Source: Botryosphaeria dothidea | Lineage: Eukaryota; Ascomycota; Dothideomycetes; Botryosphaeriales; Botryosphaeriaceae | Reading direction: 5' to 3' | Assembly (NCBI GenBank): GCA_011503125.2 | Contig: WWBZ02000016.1 | Span: forward strand, 372,001-436,000 | DNA: 64,000 nt | Shown here: piece after piece, positions 23,403 to 32,126 of the stretch | How positions within the stretch are numbered: the stretch's first letter is position 1 | Layout: every line of letters starts with the position of its first letter | Program-made: the position numbers and the translations under genes | Notes under the pieces: generated by a model | The model's input: only the letters and a program-made list of their open reading frames with translations | The model's database searches: none | Told to the model about the DNA's origin: nothing

Positions 23403-24014
23403 ATGCTCAACTTACTCTATATCATTCTTACAATGTGCGTCCTTCTCTGGTTTACCAAATCCGGCAAGAGGGACCGCAGCAATGCCAGCCCCGAACTACC
23501 CCCGAAGAAACGTGAAGTCTACCTCACCCGCCTCGCCGACGGCAGACCCGGATATGTAGCCCGCATGAAGACCAAAGAGGACAGGGACGCTGACCCGGGA
23601 GAGGGACTCAGGATCGGCAGCAAGGAGTACAGGAAGCGGATGCGCAATGCATGGCTGGGCATCCCCGCAACAGGGCGTGTCCCTGCCGAGGTTTTGGCGC
23701 CCAAGAAAGCCGCAGCTCCTCTGCAACATCCAGAACCATTTACGGTGGATCATCTTATGAAACCTCGCGATATGCCGCTGGATCCATATGGCCCCAGAGC
23801 TCCGTCTCCGGCCCCGGCTCCATCACCAGTGGAGACGCCGGCGCCTGCAGAGACTGTGGGAGCTCCTGTAGCTGTAGTTGCGGATGGCAAGGCGCATGTT
23901 CCAAGAGAGCCAGCGCCCGGTGGCGAGGAAAGTAAGCCAGGAGAGACAGGTGAGGCAGGTGAGGCAGGCACGACAGCTGCGCCAGTTCCGGCACCAGCAG
24001 ACGAGACGAAGTAG
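23403..24014 (+). CDS. Small membrane-anchored protein of unknown function (203 aa)
   Basis: Starts with a hydrophobic segment (LLYIILTMCVLLWF, residues ~3-16) followed by a basic stretch, so a signal anchor with a cytosolic tail is the likeliest topology. The middle is charged and fairly well ordered (EVYLTRLADGRPGYVARMKTKE, then SKEYRKRMRNAWLGIPATGR). The C-terminal third is a Pro/Ala/Glu-rich, low-complexity tail. No domain is recognised. The CDS is intronless. The Pro-Ala tail resembles linkers and may be expendable. Confidence 0.55.
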   Translation: MLNLLYIILTMCVLLWFTKSGKRDRSNASPELPPKKREVYLTRLADGRPGYVARMKTKEDRDADPGEGLRIGSKEYRKRMRNAWLGIPATGRVPAEVLAPKKAAAPLQHPEPFTVDHLMKPRDMPLDPYGPRAPSPAPAPSPVETPAPAETVGAPVAVVADGKAHVPREPAPGGEESKPGETGEAGEAGTTAAPVPAPADETK

Positions 24015-24502
24015 GCAGCTTAGAGTCTACCATTCATGGGTACTTCTATAAGCAGATAGGAGCTCTTGGGCATTACCAGTGTCTCAGAGCCTGCTCGGCC
24101 TTGAGTCAATCTCGTAATCACTTTGCAGAAATTCTCTATCTTCTAGTCTCCATGTTCTGCAAAGATCTCTCTCATTATTCTTCTCGTCTAAGGGGTCTTA
24201 GTAAGAGAGAGCTGAACATCTACTTTGATATATACTTTAAAGGTCTCAGGTTGTCATGACGGCGTGGATCAAAAGCTGCTTACGTCAACCCTTTCTTTAT
24301 TACCCCTTTGAGCTTGCATTGCCCACGTTGAACATTCTTAGCTTGGGAGCACCTGTCCGGGATACTCTAATCTTTATTTTCGGGGACTATATAGAGCAAT
24401 ACGAGTATTAATGCCGGTAAAACTCCAATTCAATCTGCAGAATCCCTGCCAGTAGCCCACGGAACCCTCTTTGTCCCTATTGCATCAGCAGATATCTCTC
24501 AC
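24015..24502. other. Intergenic, no supported gene
   Basis: AT-richer sequence between two plus-strand genes. Contains the presumed terminator of the first and the promoter of the RING gene; no element is clear enough to call. Confidence 0.4.
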
Positions 24503-25198
24503 ATGGCGGGAACTCAAGCCAACGGAGGAGCGAACATATGGGAAACCGCTTCAGAGCCTCAGTTCTTCCAATGGAAGAAACATCATGACGAAATTGCACG
24601 GTATTGCTACTGTGCTTTCTTAGTGCAACGAGAGGCCGCTGAGTTGAAAGCCGAATACACAGATATTCTCAAACAAGAACAACGACTCAGCCTTGCACAG
24701 AACGACAGAGCAAAACGGCAGCAGATCTCTGATTCGAAGAAGGCACTCATCCGATCCTTTCAGGAAAATGCGCGAATCCAGGAGCTCAACGTGAAGCGTT
24801 TGCGTGATTTACAAAGACGCCAGACGGACTATGTTCATTTCCTGGACACCGTGGAAGCAACCTTGAATCGAGCTGAAAACTTCAATACGAACCGGGACAA
24901 GGAGACATATCTGGATCTTGTGTTTGGCCTAGGCTCGTTGTCACTTGATGCGGTCGGCAATGAATCAACACCTGCTACGCCACGCCAGCCCATTGAACCG
25001 GACAGGTGCCCTATCTGCTTGGAGGATTTTGAGAATGGTGTTGAAGCTCGCCCTCTGCAGGAAAATACTGCAGTTGCGCTTGCACCCTGTTGTAAGCAAA
25101 AGCTTCATCGTAATTGCTTAGAGAGGTGGTGGGACACGGATAATGATGAACAGATCAGGTGTCCTGTCTGTAGACAGTATTTCTGGGAATATGTGTAA
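24503..25198 (+). CDS. RING-finger protein, first of three related genes
   Basis: An intronless 231-aa protein. Residues ~40-120 form a charged helical, probably coiled-coil region. The C-terminus is a RING-like zinc domain: CPIC (169-172), then CC at 196-197, His202, Cys205 and CPVC (220-223). The position of the usual fourth ligand (His after CxH) is taken by Gln; the doubled Cys may supply the missing ligand, so this is a variant RING. It is probably an E3 ubiquitin ligase or an adaptor; the substrate is unknown. The block PLQENTAVALAPCCKQKLHRNCLERWW closely resembles the block in the gene at 29036, showing common origin. The next RING gene follows on the same strand. Confidence 0.8.
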   Translation: MAGTQANGGANIWETASEPQFFQWKKHHDEIARYCYCAFLVQREAAELKAEYTDILKQEQRLSLAQNDRAKRQQISDSKKALIRSFQENARIQELNVKRLRDLQRRQTDYVHFLDTVEATLNRAENFNTNRDKETYLDLVFGLGSLSLDAVGNESTPATPRQPIEPDRCPICLEDFENGVEARPLQENTAVALAPCCKQKLHRNCLERWWDTDNDEQIRCPVCRQYFWEYV

Positions 25199-26063
25199 AC
25201 TTGCTCTTTTTTAGTGTTTGTGTTTTAGTCCATACACGTCAGGTCGGAGTCGTGGGCGTTCTGAGCCAACATCAGCTTCACGAGCTTGCTGTTCTTTGTT
25301 ACATAATGTCATCATGTCTATTTTGATTTCCTAAAGAGAGCAATGAATATGTATCTGTATCTATTTCTCAATAATCAAGCCAATCTCCAAACTTCTCTAC
25401 GCACCCATAAATCTACACACTCTTGCTCCTAAAATTAATCAACACGAACACAACATTACCCAAAACTTCATCACACCACCACAGTGCCTACTAATAAGTT
25501 GTAACTCGGCGGCAATATGAACATCAAGAAAAGGAATGGTAGAACATGTTATGTACACCCTAGACCCAAGCCGAGTGATTCCAAAGATAAGAAATCCGGC
25601 AATTCTGGAGAAAACAAATCGCAAAACAACAACTCAGATGGCTCCTCAAACAACCATGGCAGCTCTTGAATGCCAATACGGTGATGGAAGAAGGAATTGC
25701 AAATTTCGTTTCACTTTGACAGATAGATAATCGACAGCAACGGCAGCTATATGTTGTAGTAGACTCCGACAATGAAATTAATTACAATCTGTCAAATTGA
25801 TAATGATTGGTGCACAAATTGAGCAAGCTCGAAACCACAGGACCACAATGAACCCTCTACCAACCGTTCCCGTGAGGCGTTCATGCACTGTAGGCTGTTA
25901 CATCTCCTTTACTTGTTCTTTCTGGGGTTTGAAGGAGAACATGTGCAAAAGCCCACCATGGACTGCCATAATTTTCGCATCACTCATAAAACCTTCTCAT
26001 TCTATGCTTATATTTCCTCTTCTATAGTACTACAGGTAAGGTCTTGTACAAAAAATATTTGCC
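25199..26063. other. Intergenic, AT-rich
   Basis: About 860 bases of AT-rich sequence between two related RING genes. Short ORFs on both strands (for example 25797-26027) lack any motif. It may be decayed sequence left by tandem duplication, but no repeat copy was recognised. Confidence 0.4.
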
Positions 26064-26843
26064 ATGGATCCAGAGTCTTGCAAAGGCGGTGATATCTCCG
26101 GAGATGATGCTCGCCCGCATGCCATCGATTCCGAGGACGGGGAGAGCATCGAAAACACCAAAGAAGAACTTTGTAAGTTCAACCGACAGATCGGATTCCG
26201 GTCAGAAAAGTTCAGCGAGTGGAAGGAGCATTTCGAAGACATGGCGAAGCTCTGCCAAGAAGCAGTAGACCTGCGCAAAGAAAGAAACGACTTCATCCTG
26301 CACTGGATACAAGCCATCGCAGACGAGCAGCATGCAGGGTTCGATATCCCGACCGATGAGGATAACGGGCTTTCAAGGCTGAATCAACGTGCCCGTGAGC
26401 GGAAAGAGCGGTCGGCGCGGCGCAATGTGGAAATGCAATGACGAGTTCTCGACGACTGGCGATATAGCCTAGAGTGCCAGTTTGACAATCTGAAGGAATT
26501 GAGGGCGCATGTGGGGTTTGAAGAGGAATTCCACGCGCATGTCGACCAGCAGCAATATTCTATTGAGACCTTGCTGGGGTGGGCGACGTTTGAGGATCCG
26601 TCCACCAACATCCTGGAAAATATGATTCCTCAGGACACAGTCACAGAAAAGCCTAGCAGTCGTACATGCTTTGTCTGTTGGGAAAGCTCACCTCCCGGTA
26701 CCCGAGGCGGGCCGTTTGAAAAAGAGCCCGAACTTGTGTGGTGTCCGGATTGTAAAACTTGTACTCACCGCACCTGCTTAGTCGACTGGCGCAGGGAGCA
26801 TCCGGGTCTTGACTGCCCCATTTGTCGGCCGTCTCAAGAGTGA
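26064..26843 (+). pseudogene. RING-finger gene, second of three, split by an in-frame TGA
   Basis: One frame runs from the ATG at 26064 to the TGA at 26841-26843, about 259 codons, except for a TGA at 26439-26441. The sequence on both sides is coherent: a charged helical N-terminal region (KFNRQIGFRSEKFSEWKEHF) continues after the stop as VLDDWRYSLECQFDNLKELR. A RING-like zinc domain follows: CFVC (about 202-205), then CPDCKTCTHRTC (227-238) and CPIC (251-254). CGA to TGA would create the stop. Without read-through the product would be a 125-aa helical fragment without the zinc domain. The shared PFE block and HRTCL place it in the same family as the flanking RING genes. Either a recent pseudogene or a read-through gene. 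Confidence 0.65.
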
Positions 26844-26916
26844 ATGAATGATTAGATAATAAATGATTATCCAGTATCTAAGGGTATCTTCTACCACCAG
26901 TAATTACAAGCGAAAA

Positions 26917-28184
26917 CTATCTGCAAATCTGCAGAGGAGCACGAAGGACCAAAGAAGATGCGGAGGAGGAAACGAGCGTCAAGTCCAGACGGTAGGACCT
27001 GGAAACCAAGCAGGAGTTGAATGTGGGCACCAGCGCCTTGTTTGCAGGCAGCTGGATTGGTATAGACAATTTGAGCAAGTAGTAGCAGCCCCCCTTGTAG
27101 GTAGCCGAAGGTGCAATTGCATCCACTCTTTCGCCAGCGGCGAGTTGTTCATGTGCCCACTCCTGTGAATGCTTTTGCCATCGTGCACCAGCAACTCGGA
27201 GCGAAGTGAGTGGAACTGTTTCAGAGTAAGAGCGCTGCGACACGTACGACACCTGTTCCTTGCCGGAAGAAACAACCGGCCCCGACCAGAACATAGTTGT
27301 CGCCTGTACCTTCGTTCGAACATTTTCGAGCGCCGGTGGGGCGTCGTCGTTGGAAGCGGGATCGAACCTGAGAATCACAGGTAGAGAGACCACCGTTGCA
27401 GGACCATATAGTCCGCTTGAGATGGCACCCAGCTGTTGCGTTTCCATGACGAGGCAGCCCGATTTTCCCTTCAGAAGCCCTCGGCTGAGGGTCTTTTCCT
27501 CGCGAAGTCGGTACTCTGACGTCTTCTCAATGAAGTGTGGTGGTGTCTCAGGGAATTCCGGTACCACACAGACTCTTCGCGAGGAGTGCTCAGCGATCCC
27601 TCGCCCTTGGTGCTTGCTGTGCAGCACCTTGACTGCGATCTCGTACACAACCTCTGCCATGTCGGGCGTCGGGTCGTCCAGTAGTATTCCATCGTGGTCC
27701 CATCTTTGATGACCGCCTGTGGTAGGCGGCACTACGAGGTGGTCCTCGAGGGTGTTGTTGTGGCAGGAGCAGGAGGTGGGCAAAAGCCGGTCGGGAATGA
27801 CGAAAGTAAATGGAAATTTGTAGGAATGGCGTTCTTGAAACAGCATCGCGGTCTTCACAGAACCTTCAATAGGCTGCTGAAGGCGCAGAAATTCTTTCTC
27901 GGTCGTCGAGGGGAAGGGTAGAGACGGGTTGTCGGTTCGTGTTCGTGCGCGTCCTATAAGACGGTCAGCCTGACTCTTCAGTGAAAAGTGACGGAGAATC
28001 CTGAACACGCACCCACGAAACTGATATCTACGCTGTCGACCATGACTTCCTCCGAGGCACCAATGATGATATCTCCTTCCAGAAAATCACCTGAAGAGAA
28101 AACTCCGCGATGAAGGCCGTTTCCTTCGCTCTTCAGCTGAATAGTGAAGTCCATTTTGGCTGATTTCGCAAGTTTCGCAAACAT
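26917..28184 (-). CDS. Arrestin-like domain protein
   Basis: Two exons on the minus strand, 28184-28013 and 27953-26917, joined by a 59-nt intron with GTGCGT donor, GCTGAC branch and TAG acceptor; the product is about 402 aa. The N-terminus follows the fungal arrestin pattern: a beta strand (FTIQLKSEG), the turn GVFSSGDFLEGDIII and then a strand with VDISFVG, followed by the arrestin-N hallmark YKFPFTFVIPDRLLPTSC. Fungal arrestins act as cargo adaptors for ubiquitination and endocytosis of plasma-membrane transporters. No PPxY motif for the HECT ligase Rsp5/HulA is visible, unlike CreD in this window. It lies between two RING-finger genes of one family. No signal peptide or membrane segment. 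Confidence 0.75.
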
Positions 28185-29035
28185 TTGGAACAGCCGGGGA
28201 TTCCGAGAGTAGTGAGGAGCTGAAGGACGAGTCTGACATATCTAAGGGAACGGCGGAGTTTATGAGGTGATCATAGGGCGTGAGGCGCATGTCATGTCCG
28301 GCATTTGCCAAGGGCCGGTTGCCCGTCCTCCCCGCGTCCACTTAACAATAGGGAAAACTCGCTTAGCGTGCGCTTTTGGCAATCCACGAATCCGCCTATA
28401 CTTAACGTAAGGGATACTTTTCTCTGAGCCATAACAAAAGGAAATTTTCAATCACACAACGCCTATCTGGCAGGCCAAAGTCTATGACAAATTGTTTCTC
28501 CACGTGTACGATCCCTTGCGCACCCATGGACATGCGCCTCCAGCTTTGTTGCCGCACACATCCACCACCCTTTGACTACGCAAGCCGTATTGTACAACTC
28601 ACAGCACATACCACCCATGTTCAGTACTATCATATCACAAGAATGAATCTTTTATTCGCTCATAGAGTGGCTGGAAATCTTTTCATGCCGTTCACATTTC
28701 GATAAAGAGGCCACAGCGTGAGGCAGTAGTCCTGAGATTACATGAAACAGATTGCGCGCAGCCACTACACTAACGCCACTAAGTGACCAACATGAGAAGT
28801 TGCAAGGACACACATCAGGCACTGCCTTCATTTCACCCGCGATGTTATAAAGTCTCGAGAAGTTGCTGTCAAGGTCGGCCCTGCACCGTACCAGCCTGCG
28901 TGCAAGACTCCTTTACTGCTCGGACTACTAGCATTTAAGCTTATTGAGCCACTTTAATACGCCAAACTCCTTGTTGCTCGCTGTCAAGATTAGTGAGCCA
29001 CTGCAAATCCAGAAAACCTTTGTGCAGGCAACAAA
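28185..29035. other. Intergenic, divergent promoters of arrestin-like and RING genes
   Basis: Separates the minus-strand arrestin-like gene (start 28184) from the plus-strand RING gene (start 29036). No motif is recognised; short ORFs are not protein-like. Confidence 0.4.
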
Positions 29036-29929
29036 ATGCCTCCGGAAAGTAACAGCAGTGGTGACTCCTTGAGTGAAGACATCCGCGGTCGGGCGCTCGC
29101 CGACGCCGATCACTCCGATCACTCCGGCTACTCCGCAGACACTTCCAGCAGCGATCACTCAGAGGACAGCGATGCTGATGACATTTTGGGCTTTCCGGAC
29201 CGCCGCAACATCAACTGGGCACCAGAGCTTGCAGAGATCTGCGAAGGTCTACAGCGTGAACGGCAAGACAATAACAACATGACCTGGGCCATAATCGCGA
29301 GGCTACTCAGACAAGCCGGCGACGAAGAGATGGAGGGCCAACAACTTCTTCGGGAATTCATCGCGTTGGAAAGTCGAGCACCCCACATCAATGCCAGAAA
29401 TCCCAATGAACTGCGCGATTTCCAAGCCGAGCAGCAGTGGAATCAACAGGCTCGGCGACGGAGTCTTCGACGAATGGACGCACTCATACCACAACTTGCG
29501 GAGCTCGTACTGAATAATCACCTGTACTGCGAGGAGCACGCGGAGATAATCAACGCTCTGGAGAGGTATTTCAGATTCTTGACTACCTTGCGAAGTTGGG
29601 AACGGAACGAGCTTCGGCGGCAAGGTGTATTTGCCCAGCCATGGGCTGCCCAATACCTTGGACCAGTCCACTCGCTACCCCCGAATGACTCGGATTCGGA
29701 AGACAGACAAGGAAACACATCTTCGCCCGGCTATTGGGAGAGGAGGTGCCTTATTTGTCACCAGATGGTCCCTCGTGGTACGACACCCCGTCCATTTGAG
29801 GAAAACACTGGCGCCTTGTTGACGTCCTGTTGCCAACAGATATTTCACCGCGATTGTCTTGAACAATGGTGGCTTTATCAACTGCCATTCCGCTGCCCAC
29901 ACTGCCGAGGTGAAGCAGTTCAACAGTGA
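29036..29929 (+). CDS. RING-finger protein, third of three related genes
   Basis: An intronless 297-aa protein. The first 50 residues are acidic and Ser-rich with repeated SDHS units. Residues ~65-195 are helical and charged, and the C-terminus is the RING-like domain: CLIC (238-241), CC at 265-266, His271, Cys274 and CPHC (287-290). As in the first RING gene, a Gln replaces the usual fourth-ligand His next to a Cys doublet, and the block PFEENTGALLTSCCQQIFHRDCLEQWW matches that gene nearly position by position. It is likely a ubiquitin ligase of the same family; substrates unknown. It is the longest member and the only one with the acidic N-terminal repeat. Confidence 0.8.
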   Translation: MPPESNSSGDSLSEDIRGRALADADHSDHSGYSADTSSSDHSEDSDADDILGFPDRRNINWAPELAEICEGLQRERQDNNNMTWAIIARLLRQAGDEEMEGQQLLREFIALESRAPHINARNPNELRDFQAEQQWNQQARRRSLRRMDALIPQLAELVLNNHLYCEEHAEIINALERYFRFLTTLRSWERNELRRQGVFAQPWAAQYLGPVHSLPPNDSDSEDRQGNTSSPGYWERRCLICHQMVPRGTTPRPFEENTGALLTSCCQQIFHRDCLEQWWLYQLPFRCPHCRGEAVQQ

Positions 29930-30645
29930 GAGTTGAGTGAGTCATGACAGGACTGACACATCTCCGGTTAGTCATACATAGATATGAATCCGAGGTTAGT
30001 GACTGAAGACTTAGTAATGGAGCAAATGTATGAAGATATGACATTTCTGAAATGCAGCTGCACTGATGGGCCTCGCGCTGCGCATGAGTCGAATTGCTGC
30101 ATGCGAGCCACACGAGACGAGGCGAGGAGAAAGATAGCGACGGAGTTTGCTGATGAATGCGAGGTGACAAGAAGCGGGGAACAATCTGCAAGGAGCTTGC
30201 TCACCTTGACAACTGGTGGCAACGAATTTGTAGGGGCACTGTAGAGTGCGAGGTTGATGCCATTGTGCTAAAACATGGCAATAACATGGAGAATTGAAAC
30301 AATCGTAAGGACGTAAGTGTTTGCAAAACGGCATACGTATGTGTCAAGACGACTTCCTTGACCACTCGCGGAAGAGAGTTTGCAGGTCGTTGGAAAGTCC
30401 TCACTGTCTCACTCGCGCTATGCCTGTTGGGCGAAGCGAGCTGATCAACATGCACCTTGTCCCCCCATGATCAATGGCACAAAGTCGCTTCACAAAATCT
30501 TACAGCCACCAGTCTGTCAGGGCCTTATCCGTTGTGCTACCAATATTTCCAGATTCTGAGGAATTCTGGCGCCACCGTACCACGCTCCCAGGAAGGTGTA
30601 CGTATATTGACCTGACCTTCGCACGCATATCGTGGCTTCACAACG
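29930..30645. other. Intergenic, no supported gene
   Basis: Lies between two plus-strand genes. An ORF from 30474 overlaps the start of the exchanger gene in another frame and shows no own domain. An additional 5' exon of the exchanger could lie here. Confidence 0.4.
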
Positions 30646-31894
30646 ATGCATACTTTACTCTCACATCCCGGGTCGGCCATCTCTTGCAAACGAATAGCTC
30701 GCGGATTTCTCTCGTTACTGCGCCTGATTATCTTGGGGTCCTGGCTAAATCTTCTTTTAATATTGATTGCTCCAGGGTTCGTGCTTCACTCCACCGGTGC
30801 AAGGCCATGGATCACGCTTGTAGTCAACTCCATAGCTGCAATTCCCTGTGTAGCGATGCTTTCCTACGGCTCAAATCAACGTGTGCAACACTTGGGTACA
30901 ACTCTGGGTGCTCTCGTCAGTAACACTCTCGGGTGCGTAGATATTTCCAAACCTTCTCAAATCTTTTCTAACCGGCCGCAGTAACGCTACTTAACTAATT
31001 ACGTCCGTAGCACTCATTCGTAATCTCAGCATCACATTCGTCAAGAGTAACCTGATGGGAGCTCTCTTCTCAACAATCCCCTTGATGACCGGCAGCTCCT
31101 TCGTGCTGGGCGGCATTGGACGCGAGCACCAAGCATTTAACACCGAGGCAGTCCGAACTTCCACGGCTCTCAACATCTTTGGGACCATTTGCATCACCAT
31201 AACGACTTTCTTCAAATTTTGGGTGGAGCCTGCCGATGAGGTGCCCGACCTTGTGGACACAGACAGGCTCTCGAGAGCGACGGCTGCCCTATCGATCATT
31301 CTCCACGTCGGGGTCTTGATTTTTGAGCGGCGGACGCTTCCAAGGATAGTAGGCGAGCCTTCTAGAATGCTTGCGGGGAGTACTGGCCACCAGGCTACAG
31401 GTGGTGCCGCTCGGTTCATTCGCCGCGTCCATCGAATACTCGACCGGAGAGCATCCTACATAATCCAGGACGGATCGAGCCACGTCCTCTCACGCACAGT
31501 CAGCATTGCCGTCCTCGCTGTCAGTACCACGCTACTCGGGTTTCACGTGGAGTTTTCCACGAATGCCCTGCAAGACATGGCATACTCAAAAGCCAGCCAA
31601 TCATTCATAAGCGTTGTGCCGCTGCCATTGCTCAGCACCGACCTCGGACCCGTCATCGCCGCAATCGAAAATAATATGGATCTCGCTATGGCTACAACTT
31701 TGTCGAAAAGTGTGCAGACACAGATGCTGGTAATGCCTTCGCTCGTTCTCATAGCAGCGGTAATCGGGGTCGATGAATTTAATTATTCTTTCGACGCTCA
31801 GTGGATGCTGAGTCTCATTGCCTCGGTGATTGTTCTGAGTTACATTACCAGCAATGGGAAGACGAATTGGTTAGTACCAAAAAGCCATTATTGA
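30646..31894 (+). pseudogene. Degenerate Ca2+(cation)/H+ exchanger, CAX/VCX1 family
   Basis: Exon 1 (30646-30932) and exon 2 (from 30982) flank a 49-nt intron with GTGCGT donor, CTAAC branch and CAG acceptor. The spliced frame matches vacuolar cation/proton exchangers: hydrophobic helices, then TLGALVSNTLGNAT, a stop, then LITSVALIRN and later GALFSTIPLMTGSSFVLGG. The stop is TAA at 30992-30994, exactly where the c-1 motif GNAxE has its catalytic Glu; GAA to TAA would create it. In the second half the GNAAEH motif is also gone: the aligned place reads STDLGP before a recognisable NNMDLAMATTLSKSVQTQM. The C-terminal helix after NWL is probably in a further exon (GTACCA at about 31877) or lost. 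Loss of both motifs argues for a dead exchanger. The N-terminal start is uncertain. Confidence 0.68.
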
Positions 31895-32126
31895 CCGGGG
31901 GAGTGCACATTTCATCTCCAGGCTTCACGGCGTCAACTTGCTCTTTATACCCAGATTAGGAAACGGACATTCACTTCCAAAACACCGTCTCTCAAATGTC
32001 AAAAATCCTCATTCATTTTCGTCTACAATCAGGCCAGCGAGACATCCGGCTCACCGCCGGCGAGATCCACAGCAACCAAAGCCGCGGACAAGAATCGAAA
32101 ACGCATCCACTCATTTCCCACACTCA

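Noticed and set aside
30933..31010. An alternative exchanger intron that would skip the TAA
   Set aside because: Using the TAG acceptor at 31008-31010 shifts the frame and meets another stop at once.
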